Below the pieces are notes generated by a model. That model was given only the letters and a program-made list of their open reading frames with translations. It was not told the origin of the DNA and made no database searches. Position numbers and translations under genes: made by a program. Positions 16,922 to 27,572 of a stretch of DNA of 64,000 bases are shown here, piece by piece. Source of the DNA: CAVSIS01 sp963814875 (GTDB taxonomy: Bacteria; Acidobacteriota; Thermoanaerobaculia; Thermoanaerobaculales; Sulfomarinibacteraceae); contig CAWFFJ010000035.1 of NCBI GenBank assembly GCA_963814875.1, positions 85,268 through 149,267 of the forward strand. The letters run 5' to 3'. How positions within the stretch are numbered: the stretch's first letter is position 1; every line of letters starts with the position of its first letter.

Positions 16922-17910
16922 TTTCTCTTTCCAATCCGGTGATTGCCGGCCCCCGCCCGCGGGCGGGGGCCATTTTCGTGCCACGCGGAGGCACCACCGA
17001 GCCATTCGAGATACTCACTGCGCCAGTCGAGGTCCAGCGGCGGTCCGCCGCCGAAGGCCGGGAACCCGGCGACCGCCAGCCGGCTGCAGTGGAGCCGAAG
17101 CGGCCGGTCGAGCGCGTCTCCGGGGGGTAGGTCGCCGAGCCCATAGAGCCGGTCGTCGACGATCGGCAGGCCCTCCGCCGCGAGCTGGACTCGGAGCTGG
17201 TGCTTGCGGCCGCTGATCGGCCCGAGGCGGACCAGGACTCGGCCGTCACGGGCCTCGACGACGTCGAACGACGTGAACGCGTTCGGCTGCCGTTCGGGCA
17301 CGGCGCACTGACGCCAGTGGCGGTCAGGGTCGCGCATCACGTGGTGGCGCAGCCAGCGAGGCTCGAGCGAGGCGCCGGCAAGGACCTCGCACTCTGCCAG
17401 GTAGGTCTTGGTCACGCGTGGTCCGGTGCCCTGGAACAGGCCGGAGTAGTGACCCGTCGACCTCCGCTCGATCGAGAGCACAACCAGGCCGGAGGTGTCC
17501 TTGTCGAGCCGGTGCAGCGGCGCGATGTGCTCGAGGCCGAGCCGCTCCTCGAGCAGCGTCACCAGGCAGGCACGAACGTAGCGGCCGCCGGGCGTGACGG
17601 GGAGAAACGGGGGCTTGTCGACCACGAGCAGATGCTGGTCGCGCCATACCACCTCGACGTCGGTCCGGACCGGCGGCTCCTCCTCGACCTCCCGCCAGTA
17701 GTGGACATCGAGTCCCGGGCGGTAGGGAAAGGACGGCTCGATCGGTCCCGCCTCGGTGACGACGCGCCCCGCGCGGATGCGGTCCAACCAGATCGCGGCA
17801 GGGACCCGCGGAAAGCGCACCACCAGAAAGTCCAGCACCGTCTCGACACCTTCCGGTGGCTGCGCCGGCAGCCGGACGGTCGATGGCCGACGAGCAATCA
17901 CGGAGACCAT
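16909..17910 (-). CDS. RluA-family pseudouridine synthase
   Basis: RNA pseudouridylation enzyme. The catalytic motif HRLDKDTSGLVVLS contains the nucleophilic Asp, and SGRKHQLRVQLA is the conserved RluA block. An S4-like N-terminal region (WLDRIRAGRVV) precedes it. The exact RNA target cannot be told from sequence. The last 20 residues read through the sat terminator and overlap the convergent sat 3' end by 13 bases. There is no Shine-Dalgarno; a TACACT box (17922-17917) sits six bases before the ATG, suggesting a leaderless mRNA. Confidence 0.9.
   Translation of the reverse strand: MVSVIARRPSTVRLPAQPPEGVETVLDFLVVRFPRVPAAIWLDRIRAGRVVTEAGPIEPSFPYRPGLDVHYWREVEEEPPVRTDVEVVWRDQHLLVVDKPPFLPVTPGGRYVRACLVTLLEERLGLEHIAPLHRLDKDTSGLVVLSIERRSTGHYSGLFQGTGPRVTKTYLAECEVLAGASLEPRWLRHHVMRDPDRHWRQCAVPERQPNAFTSFDVVEARDGRVLVRLGPISGRKHQLRVQLAAEGLPIVDDRLYGLGDLPPGDALDRPLRLHCSRLAVAGFPAFGGGPPLDLDWRSEYLEWLGGASAWHENGPRPRAGAGNHRIGKRNQAS
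16948..16976 (+). terminator. Rho-independent terminator after sat
   Basis: An 11-bp GC stem, GGCCCCCGCCC paired with GGGCGGGGGCC, is followed by ATTTTC. It lies inside the 3' end of the convergent pseudouridine synthase gene and closes the sulfate operon. Confidence 0.8.
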
Positions 17911-17936
17911 GGTCCGAGTGTACTGCCCAAGACAGA

Positions 17937-17960
17937 AGTGCCGGGCGCGAGCCCGGCACT
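17937..17960 (-). terminator. Hairpin after hppA
   Basis: AGTGCCGGGC pairs perfectly with GCCCGGCACT around a four-base loop, 26 bases past the hppA stop. On the minus strand it is followed by TCTGTCTTG, a weak U-rich tail. Confidence 0.65.
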
Positions 17961-17985
17961 CCGATCTCTCACTTGCACTTGGGCG

Positions 17986-20199
<2,214 letters not shown>

Positions 20200-20313
20200 G
20201 ATATCCTCCTTCTTTGCGGTGCTCCCCAACGAAGTCTCGCGCCGGCGACCCGCCCGTGCGAGACGAACCACCCCCGCATTCCACGATGGTGCGAATGCGA
20301 AGATCTGGCGGTC

Positions 20314-20354
20314 ATGATACTCGCGAATCTGGAGTTTGTGAATATTTGCCACAA
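20314..20354 (-). promoter_or_regulatory. hppA promoter with imperfect Crp/Fnr-like dyad
   Basis: TTCACA (20342-20337) and TATCAT (20319-20314) are spaced by exactly 17 bases on the minus strand, a good housekeeping-type promoter. Overlapping its -35 is TTGTG-N9-CACAA (20336-20354), which resembles the apr and hydrogenase dyads but with one extra base in the spacer. Confidence 0.6.
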
Positions 20355-20502
20355 GCTTTTGGGCCTGGTTTTCGAGGTCGTCGTGACGGCCTTGTGACAG
20401 AATGGCGGAGATGGCTCCGATCGGATCCTGAATGGCGGATCAGACACCGAATCGGCTGGTCAGAATTCACTCCAGTATTGAGATTACAGCTCTCTTCAAG
20501 TA

Positions 20503-20532
20503 TCGACACGTGGAGTCTCGTGGGGTTATGAT
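20503..20532 (+). promoter_or_regulatory. Probable adk promoter
   Basis: TCGACA (20503-20508) and TATGAT (20527-20532) are separated by 18 bases, leaving a leader of about 70 bases. The rest of the 410-base hppA-adk gap contains no gene that I can support. Confidence 0.5.
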
Positions 20533-20610
20533 GCCGACGCCCCTGTCAGCGGATGGGGGAGACCGCGGACCACCGCGGGGCAGCGCGCGATCAGTGACGA
20601 AGGAGGAACC

Positions 20611-21276
20611 ATGCGACTGATTCTTCTCGGTCCGCCGGGCGCGGGCAAGGGCACCCAGGCACAGTACGTCTGCGAGACGCACGGGATCCCACAGATCTCA
20701 ACCGGCGACATGCTGCGCGCCGCGGTCAAGGCGGGCACGGAGCTCGGACGCAAGGCCAAGGCGGTCATGGACGCCGGCCAGTTGGTGTCGGACGACATCA
20801 TCATCGGGCTGGTCAAGGAGCGCATCACGCAGCCGGACTGCGCCGGAGGGTTCCTGTTCGACGGTTTTCCGAGGACGGTGGCGCAGGCTGAAGCGATGCA
20901 GCACGCCGGCGTGGCGATCGACGCCGTGGTCGAGATCGTGGTGCCGGACGACGAGATCGTGGGGCGTCTGTCCGGACGGCGGGTTCACCTCGGCTCGGGG
21001 AGGACCTACCACGTCGTCTTCAATCCGCCCGAGGTCGAGGGTGTGGACAACGTCACCGGTGAGCCGTTGGTGCAGCGCGGCGACGACCGGGAGGACACAA
21101 TCCGCAAGCGGCTCGAGGCTTACCACGCCCAGACCGAGGTGCTGTCGCGGTTCTACGGCGACATGGCGAAGGCCGGCCGCGAAGATGCGCCGCGGTTCAT
21201 CTCGGTCGACGGCACGCTCGCCATCACCGGTGTTCGCGACGCGATCCTCGGTGAGCTGGTGCGGCTGAACGGCTGA
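20611..21276 (+). CDS. adk: Adenylate kinase
   Basis: Converts AMP plus ATP to two ADP. The P-loop LGPPGAGKGTQA, AMP-binding STGDMLRAAV and FDGFPRT, and the long-form LID (VHLGSGRTYHVVFNPP) are present. The LID lacks the zinc-binding cysteines of some Gram-positive enzymes. Length 221 residues is the usual long type. GAAGGAGGAACC precedes the ATG. Placed beside the sulfate operon and hppA, it would recycle AMP released by APS reductase; this functional link is inference from position. Confidence 0.95.
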   Translation: MRLILLGPPGAGKGTQAQYVCETHGIPQISTGDMLRAAVKAGTELGRKAKAVMDAGQLVSDDIIIGLVKERITQPDCAGGFLFDGFPRTVAQAEAMQHAGVAIDAVVEIVVPDDEIVGRLSGRRVHLGSGRTYHVVFNPPEVEGVDNVTGEPLVQRGDDREDTIRKRLEAYHAQTEVLSRFYGDMAKAGREDAPRFISVDGTLAITGVRDAILGELVRLNG

Positions 21277-21288
21277 AGCCGACCGGCG

Positions 21289-21993
21289 TCAGGTGCACGG
21301 GGGGGGGGGTGCGCCACGCGCGCGTCCACCCCAGTCGTCGAGATCCTCAGTCGTCGGGCACGACACGGCGAGCATGGTCGAGACGATGATGAACAGCACC
21401 GCGGTTGCGGCGACGAACCACGGCGGAATGAGGTGTCCGACCCAAAGGTGCTGGAAGAGCTCGTCGGAGCCGTGCGACGGTTCGGGGTGGATCACCAGCT
21501 TGACGATCCAGACCGCGGTCACGAAGTAAACCAGCATGAGGTAGTTGCGGCGTAGGCGGGCACGGATGGCGGTGAACCAGCTGAGGCCGAACACGGCTCG
21601 CCGCAGATCCTCGGCAAGTATGGTGCGCCAGTCTGGCACCGGGACTTCTCCCGCCGGGTCGAGGAGCTGGGCAAAGAGACCGCTTTCGAGCAGAAACAGA
21701 CGCCACTTGCTGTGGTGCAGGTGCCGGTAACGGCGGGCCTCGATCGCAATCGAGATGGCGATGATCCCGAGGCCCAACAGCAGGGTGTAGTGGGGCACGT
21801 CCTGGGCGCCGAGCGTGAAGGTGGTCAGACCGGTGGTCAGGATGATGGCCCAGTTCGAGGTGATGTCGAGGCGCTGCCGCCACATCGTCATCCGGTGCAT
21901 CTCGCCGCGGTACAGATGGACGTAGGCAGTCAAAGCGTCGTTCGGTTCGGCGTCGCGCAGTGGATCGATGAGGTTTGGCGGCGAGGCGCTCAT
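21289..21993 (-). CDS. DUF2270-family membrane protein
   Basis: Membrane protein of unknown function with about four hydrophobic helices in two pairs (WAIILTTGLTTFTLGA, TLLLGLGIIAISIAIE; YLMLVYFVTAVWIVKLVI, WFVAATAVLFIIVSTML). The motif EARRYRHLHHSKWRLFLLE is characteristic of the family. I start at ATG 21993, since upstream sequence is low-complexity. A TACCCT box lies seven bases before the ATG, with no Shine-Dalgarno, suggesting a leaderless mRNA. A run of ten G residues (21300-21309) lies within the last codons, so the C-terminus is the least certain part. It converges on adk. Confidence 0.75.
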   Translation of the reverse strand: MSASPPNLIDPLRDAEPNDALTAYVHLYRGEMHRMTMWRQRLDITSNWAIILTTGLTTFTLGAQDVPHYTLLLGLGIIAISIAIEARRYRHLHHSKWRLFLLESGLFAQLLDPAGEVPVPDWRTILAEDLRRAVFGLSWFTAIRARLRRNYLMLVYFVTAVWIVKLVIHPEPSHGSDELFQHLWVGHLIPPWFVAATAVLFIIVSTMLAVSCPTTEDLDDWGGRARGAPPPPCT

Positions 21994-22027
21994 GCGCCGG
22001 AGGGTAGCACAGCGCCGTCGCGGCAGA

Positions 22028-24220
22028 TCAATCTCGGGGGCGAGCTGGGACGAGGAGCTCGGCCACGCGTATCGGGTCGGTGGTCGGAAGCTGGCATGAG
22101 AACCCACGGCAGACGTAGGCGGTCGGACGGCCCTGCAGGGCCTCGAAAGCCGATGTGAACGGGGCCAGCCGGCGCACCAGATCCCCTCGCGGTCCGCTGG
22201 CTACGAGCAGGGTCGTGGATCCGGGCGGGGCTTCGCGACAGACGACGTCGAGCAGCGCGCGCATGCTCTCGTCCTCGGCCGGGCCCACCAGGACGATCTC
22301 GGCGGCGGGCGCCGCGGCGAGCTCGAGCGCCGCGATCATGTGGCTGTGGGCCGAGGGCATGCGGCCGAGCTCGGCCGTGAAGGCGGCTGCGGTTGCCCGG
22401 GCGCGCTCCTCGTTCTGCTCGTGGCCGGTGAGCCTGGCGAGGCGCACGAGGTTGGCGACCGCGACCGAGTTGCCCGACGGGATTGCGCCGTCGTAGACCT
22501 CCTTGGGGCGCACCAACAGGCTGTCTCCGCCGGGGGACGAGAAGAAGTAGCCGCCGTCGGTGCTGTCCCAGAAGCGCTCCTGGTCGGCCTGGACCGCCAG
22601 CGCGCGCTCGAGGTGCACCGGATCGAGGGTGGCGTCGTAGAGCTCCAGCAGGCCCCAGACCACGAACGCGTGGTCGTCGAGGAAGGCCGGCACCGCCGCG
22701 TCGTGGTCGCGATAGCGATGGAGCAGGCGGCCCTTGTGATCGCGCATGTGCGTGTCGACGAAACCGAGGGCGCGCTCGGCGGCGCGCACGAACTGCGGCT
22801 CGCCCAGGGCGGCGCCAGCGCGCGCCATCGCCGCCGACATGAGCCCGTTCCAGTCGGCCAGGACCTTGTCGTCCTTGAGCGGGTGGACGCGCTCCTCGCG
22901 GACGGCGAAGAGCTTCTCTCGCACCGCCTCGAGCCGCTTCTCGAGCTCTGGGGCCGTCACGCCGAGCCGGTGAGCGAGTTCATCGAGCGGCCGGACAAGG
23001 TGAAGGATGTTGGCGCCGCTGGGTTGGCCGGAGGCCTCATCGCGGAAGTTGCCTTCGCCGCGGACGCCCCAGGCCGTCTCGACGAGCTCGAGCTCCCTCG
23101 GCGTCAGGACCGCTGCGAGCTGCGCCCGGGTCCAGAGGTAGAAGCGGCCCTCCTCGCCCTCGCTGTCGGCGTCCTCGGCGGAGAAGAACGCACCGTCTGC
23201 CGACGTCATGTCGCGCAGCACATAGGTGAGGATCTCGCGTGCGGTGCGCGCGTGGGCCTCGTTGCCGGTCGCGCGCCAGGCCTCGACCGAGGCCAGCGCG
23301 AGCATGGCCTGGTCGTAGAGCATCTTCTCGAAGTGGGGCACGAGCCACTCCCGGTCGGTCGAGTAGCGATGAAAGCCCCAGCCGACGTGGTCCCAGATCC
23401 CGCCGCGGCGCATCGCCGCGAGTGTTCGGTCGACCATCTCGACGGCGTGGGCGTCGCCGGTCAGGCGTGCGTGCTGGAGCAGGAAGAGCAGGTTGTGCGG
23501 GCTCGGGAACTTCGGCGCGCTGCCGAAGCCGCCGAGCTCTGCATCGTAGCGGGCCGCGAGCTCGTTGGCGGCGCGCTCGGGCAGGTCGGTCGGGAGCTCG
23601 CCCGCTCCGGCGGTGTCCGCGGCGCGCTCGAGGTGGCCGACGATCTCGCCCGCCGACTTGAGCAGCATCTCGCGCTGGGTCCGCCACAGCTGTTCGACTT
23701 GCGGTACCAGCTCCATCATCCCGGGTCGTCCGAATCGGCCGCTCTTGGGCAGGTAGGTGGCGGCGTAGAAAGGCCGGCGGTCCGGGGTCATCAGGATCGT
23801 GAGCGGCCAGCCGCCGGACCCGGTCAGCATCTGGCACACCGTCATGTAGACCTGGTCGATGTCGGGACGCTCCTCGCGGTCGACCTTGATCGACACGAAG
23901 GTACGGTTCATGAGCGCAGCGACCTCGGGGTCCTCGAACGACTCGTGCTCCATCACGTGGCACCAGTGGCAGGTGGCGTAGCCGATCGAGAGGAAGATCG
24001 GCTTGTCCTCGCGTCGTGCCGCCTCGAAGGCCTCCTCACCCCACGGGTACCAGTCGACGGGGTTGTCGGCATGCTGGAGCAGGTAGGGGCTCTTCTCGCG
24101 GGCGAGCCGGTTTTGATGTCGGCTTTCGTGCCCCTGATGAGGGGTTGGCGAAGGGTGGTCCACGATGGCGACTCCAAGCAACACGAGGCTCACGAGCGAA
24201 AGCAGTGGATGGGGAGACAC
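22028..24220 (-). CDS. YyaL/DUF255 thioredoxin-fold protein
   Basis: Homologue of the YyaL/SPATA20 family: an N-terminal thioredoxin-like domain with SPYLLQHADNPVDWYPWGEEA and the CHWC redox motif (GYATCHWCHVMEHESF), followed by a long six-hairpin glycosidase-like helical domain. The start is uncertain. GTG 24220 gives a signal-like segment (LLSLVSLVLLGVAIV), which would place it in the envelope; a longer frame reaches 24340 but its first 40 residues look non-coding. Family function is poorly known. No clear operon partner. Confidence 0.85.
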   Translation of the reverse strand: MSPHPLLSLVSLVLLGVAIVDHPSPTPHQGHESRHQNRLAREKSPYLLQHADNPVDWYPWGEEAFEAARREDKPIFLSIGYATCHWCHVMEHESFEDPEVAALMNRTFVSIKVDREERPDIDQVYMTVCQMLTGSGGWPLTILMTPDRRPFYAATYLPKSGRFGRPGMMELVPQVEQLWRTQREMLLKSAGEIVGHLERAADTAGAGELPTDLPERAANELAARYDAELGGFGSAPKFPSPHNLLFLLQHARLTGDAHAVEMVDRTLAAMRRGGIWDHVGWGFHRYSTDREWLVPHFEKMLYDQAMLALASVEAWRATGNEAHARTAREILTYVLRDMTSADGAFFSAEDADSEGEEGRFYLWTRAQLAAVLTPRELELVETAWGVRGEGNFRDEASGQPSGANILHLVRPLDELAHRLGVTAPELEKRLEAVREKLFAVREERVHPLKDDKVLADWNGLMSAAMARAGAALGEPQFVRAAERALGFVDTHMRDHKGRLLHRYRDHDAAVPAFLDDHAFVVWGLLELYDATLDPVHLERALAVQADQERFWDSTDGGYFFSSPGGDSLLVRPKEVYDGAIPSGNSVAVANLVRLARLTGHEQNEERARATAAAFTAELGRMPSAHSHMIAALELAAAPAAEIVLVGPAEDESMRALLDVVCREAPPGSTTLLVASGPRGDLVRRLAPFTSAFEALQGRPTAYVCRGFSCQLPTTDPIRVAELLVPARPRD

Positions 24221-24396
24221 AGTGTGTATGCGGCAACAGGAGCCAGCAGAGGGGCATTCCTCGAGCCCGCATTGCTCACGAGGGTTGCTCACGCCCGACC
24301 CTTCCCCCTTCAGCGACTCGCCTCCGGCGAGTTGCGACACGAGGTCGGCGAGGTCTGGTGAGCGATGCGGGCTAGGTGTCGGCAGTCAATTGGTTC

Positions 24397-25581
24397 TCAG
24401 GTCCGCCGGACGAGGAGGGTCTCGAAGTCGACCAGGTAGCGTTCGTGGAAGTCGCGGGCCGCGTTGTGATCCCCGGCGGCCTCCGCGAGGTCACGGACCA
24501 CTGAGCGCACCAGGGCGAGGACGTACCCGTCGAGCAGGCCCGCGAGCTCGGCGTCGAGCCGACGCTTCTGCCCGTCGGCGAAGCGGCCGTAGCCCTCGAC
24601 GAGCTCGGCCAGGAGGTCTGCGGCCGCGGAAAGAGGCGGCTCCGGCCAGGGTTCGATCACCAGCCGCTCGACGTCGAAGCCGCGGTCGACGAGGGCATTA
24701 CGGACGACCACCGTGGAGCACTGCGTGGCGACTGGTCCGGCGTCTATGCCGAGAGTAGAGAGCAGCTCGTCAGCGACCTCGCGGCCGGCCAGCACCGCGC
24801 CGATGAGACCGGTCCGCGGTCCGGCGATGGCCAGCCTGAGGCTGGTCCGGTTCGCGATACGAACCACCAGGACGCCGCCCGGCCCCACCGCCGCGGCGAG
24901 ACGATCGACGCCGCCCAGGACGTCCGCGAAGAGCAAATCGGGATTCCGGCACACGACGACCGACCAGACACCGGAGATCAGGTCGTCGGCGTCTCGTCCC
25001 AGCACGACATCCGGCTCGAGTGAGTGGTCCAGGAGGTTCGCGGTGGCGAGCCGGCGCAGGGCCGAGTCGCTCTCGACGCCGGTCACGGACCACCCGCGCC
25101 CGGCCCCTGCGATCAGGAGTCCGCCGACCCCGCACCCGAGATCAAGCATCCGGACCGGCTCTGGGCCGAGCCGAGCCGCGATAGCATCGGCCAGACCACT
25201 GGCCAACCGGTTGCTCGAGAGCGCATCGTCAAACCAGGCGGACTGCGGCGGCCGGAGCGCTTCGATGTCGGAGACCGAGGCCAGGAGCTGCCCCTGGGTG
25301 CGATCCCAGTGTTGGAGGTAGGCGCCCACCAGCCGCGGCCCGATGCCGAAGCGCTCAGTGAGGAGCGTGACCAGAGAATCGTCTTGCCGCAGGCCCCGCG
25401 TCTCAGGTCTTGTGTCGGGCGCGCGCCCGCCAGTCGCGCAACGTGGTTGCAAGCAGTGAGACCTCCGCACGGAGGAAGCACAGGGTCTCGAGCCGCTGGA
25501 AGCGCGACCGCCGCCACGGCGCATGAGCCGCATCAGCCTCTTGCCCATCTGCTCGAGCACGTGGACAGGTCCGAGCCACAT
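24397..25581 (-). CDS. SAM-dependent methyltransferase
   Basis: Class I methyltransferase, with MLDLGCGVGGLLIAGAGRGW as the SAM-binding motif and GPGGVLVVRIAN as the later strand. The C-terminal part (YGRFADGQKRRLDAELAGLL) is helical. The open frame begins at 25581, but its first 60 residues look like the out-of-frame end of the upstream glycosyltransferase; the real protein probably begins near 25400, where no ATG is available in frame. It sits at the end of the glycosyltransferase unit and may modify a glycan, an inference from position. Confidence 0.7.
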   Translation of the reverse strand: MWLGPVHVLEQMGKRLMRLMRRGGGRASSGSRPCASSVRRSHCLQPRCATGGRAPDTRPETRGLRQDDSLVTLLTERFGIGPRLVGAYLQHWDRTQGQLLASVSDIEALRPPQSAWFDDALSSNRLASGLADAIAARLGPEPVRMLDLGCGVGGLLIAGAGRGWSVTGVESDSALRRLATANLLDHSLEPDVVLGRDADDLISGVWSVVVCRNPDLLFADVLGGVDRLAAAVGPGGVLVVRIANRTSLRLAIAGPRTGLIGAVLAGREVADELLSTLGIDAGPVATQCSTVVVRNALVDRGFDVERLVIEPWPEPPLSAAADLLAELVEGYGRFADGQKRRLDAELAGLLDGYVLALVRSVVRDLAEAAGDHNAARDFHERYLVDFETLLVRRT

Positions 25582-27572
25582 CGGGAGGTAGAGGTCGCGC
25601 TGGGTGAAGTAGTTGACAAGAGTCCTGCGCGCACGGTGTGGCGCAGGTCGCGGCGGGTGAAGCGAGCAGGGTCGACGTGGTGGCGAACGACGGCCGCAGG
25701 GGTCACCACGACTCGTGCTCCGAGACGCCGCGCGAGGGAAGCGGCGACGACCTCCTCGCCGCCGCCGAAATCGTGGCCACGGCGGCCGTAGCCGTAGCGG
25801 AAGCCGCCCATCGCGACCAGCAGCTCACGACGCGCGGACCAGTTTGCACCCCAGGGGTACTCCCACCATTGCTCGACCTCGGTCGGTTCCGGGTAGCCCG
25901 GGTCGTGGTGGCTCCAGTAGCTCCAGCCCGAACGGTCGAGCCACTGCGGCGGCGGCTCGGGGACGCGCAGCAGGATGCGGCCACCGACCACTCCGATCTC
26001 GTCGTCGGACTGGTAGGCGGCGAGGATTCCGGCCAGCCACTCGCGCTCGGCGACGGCGTCGTCGTCGATGAAGCACACGACGCTCCCACGCGCCTCGGCA
26101 ATGCCGACGTTGCGGGCGTGCGACAGACCCTTGAGCGGGCACAGGACGAGCCGGACGTGGTCGGGGTGCGCGGCGAACGACTGCGAGCGCAGAGCATCGA
26201 CCATGTCGTCGAGCTGCTCGGTGGGGTCGTTGTTGACGACCACCACCTCGTAGCGCGCCGAGGACACGCTCTGGCGCCCGAGGGAGGAAAGGGTAGCGGA
26301 GAGACTGTCCGATCGGCGATAGGTGCACACCACGACCGTGGCCTCAAGCGTCTCCAGCGCTGGGGGCGCGAGACTCGTCTCGATCGCCTTGATATGGCGT
26401 GCGCGGACCGCGATGTCGAGCGCGCGGCAGCAGGCCGGGACATCGCCGAAGCCGAGCCAGCCCTGCCACGGACGCTGGGTTCTTGCGAGCGCGGGTGCGG
26501 GGTGCACGGCGGCGCACAGATCCCAGATCCCGGGGTCAGCCGAGAGGTCGTCACCGCTCGGGGTGAGCAACACTGTGACCGAGTTCGGCGGCAGGGTCGC
26601 GCGGTCGGGGGGGGCGGCAGTGCCGCCGTCGGCTACCTGGACGTACACGGTTGGCATCCACAGCCGGGGCAAGGCCGCGGTCCGCCAAGTGTCAGGCTCG
26701 GCAACCGTGTGGCCGAGCGCGAGCGCTCGCTCCCGGATCGCGGCGTGCAGAGCCCGTGCAGGCTCGGTCACCGGCATCGGCCCGAGCATCCAGATCAACG
26801 GCGACAGCGCGAAGTCCCGGCGGAAGTCGTCGAAGACCATCAGCTGCTCACGCAGCTCGAGGATACGAAGCTCCTTCTCGCGCGAGGTCAGAGATTTACC
26901 GTGAAACCGGTAGTCGTAAATCGGATCGTCGAAGTCCGCGTGGCGGAGGGTGAGGAACTCGTTGACCTGCATCCAGTAGTCGTAGTCCTCGACCGTGAAG
27001 CGGTCAGGACAGTAGTCTCCGAGCAGCCACGCGACCCGGTCGCGGTACATGAACGCGGCGCCGACGTAGTTGTTGGGCCATGTGTTGAGCTCGCTCGGAT
27101 CGTGCGGGAAGTGGACGTGGGGGCTGCCGGGGGGGCACTGGTAGCCGTAGTACCACTCGGAGCCCTCGAGGTACTGGCCGTCCTCTCCGATAATGTCCAC
27201 GTTGGCCCAGATCATGTCCCAGCTCTGGTGGCGATCGAGACATCCAACCAGACGGGCCAGACAGTCGGACTTGAGGCGGTTGTCGTCGCTGCTCCAGGTC
27301 AGCAGCTCGCCGCGCGCGGCGCGGAAGCCGTTCGACAGCGAGCGGGGCAGCTTCTGGTTGGACTGGTGGATGACGCGGATCCGGGGGTCGCGCTCGGCGT
27401 AGGCGTCGAGAATGGCAGGCGTGCCGTCGGTCGAGCCGTCATCGACAAGGATCAGCTCGAAACGCTCCCAGGTCTGGGCGAGCACGCTCTCGATCGCCTC
27501 GGCGACCAGATCCTCGCCGTTGTAAACAGGGATCACCACCGAGACGAGTCCCGCCTCGGTCGGGCAGCGCAT
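25533..27572 (-). CDS. Tandem GT2 glycosyltransferase (frame-disrupted ends)
   Basis: Two family 2 glycosyltransferase domains in one chain. The first opens VSVVIPVYNGEDLVAEAIESV and has DDGSTD; the second opens ATVVVCTYRRSDSLSATL, with CFIDDDAV. The last 20 residues in this frame are low-complexity, whereas the neighbouring frame continues sensibly as NYFTQRDLYLPMWLGPVHVL. A further shift near 25515 gives RFQRLETLCFLRAEVSLL and stops at 25403. The start also merges in a shifted frame with the end of the upstream gene. It is probably part of one larger gene spanning 25403-29442 that carries single-base indels, real or from sequencing. Confidence 0.75.
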   Translation of the reverse strand: MRCPTEAGLVSVVIPVYNGEDLVAEAIESVLAQTWERFELILVDDGSTDGTPAILDAYAERDPRIRVIHQSNQKLPRSLSNGFRAARGELLTWSSDDNRLKSDCLARLVGCLDRHQSWDMIWANVDIIGEDGQYLEGSEWYYGYQCPPGSPHVHFPHDPSELNTWPNNYVGAAFMYRDRVAWLLGDYCPDRFTVEDYDYWMQVNEFLTLRHADFDDPIYDYRFHGKSLTSREKELRILELREQLMVFDDFRRDFALSPLIWMLGPMPVTEPARALHAAIRERALALGHTVAEPDTWRTAALPRLWMPTVYVQVADGGTAAPPDRATLPPNSVTVLLTPSGDDLSADPGIWDLCAAVHPAPALARTQRPWQGWLGFGDVPACCRALDIAVRARHIKAIETSLAPPALETLEATVVVCTYRRSDSLSATLSSLGRQSVSSARYEVVVVNNDPTEQLDDMVDALRSQSFAAHPDHVRLVLCPLKGLSHARNVGIAEARGSVVCFIDDDAVAEREWLAGILAAYQSDDEIGVVGGRILLRVPEPPPQWLDRSGWSYWSHHDPGYPEPTEVEQWWEYPWGANWSARRELLVAMGGFRYGYGRRGHDFGGGEEVVAASLARRLGARVVVTPAAVVRHHVDPARFTRRDLRHTVRAGLLSTTSPSATSTSRCGSDLSTCSSRWARG

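Noticed and set aside
21300..21309. Poly-G run as a phase-variation tract
   Set aside because: It lies in the last codons of the DUF2270 gene, where a shift would alter only the tail; more likely an assembly-sensitive homopolymer.
22340..24361. 673-residue plus-strand frame opposite the YyaL gene
   Set aside because: Antisense shadow; the CHWC thioredoxin-fold protein explains the region.
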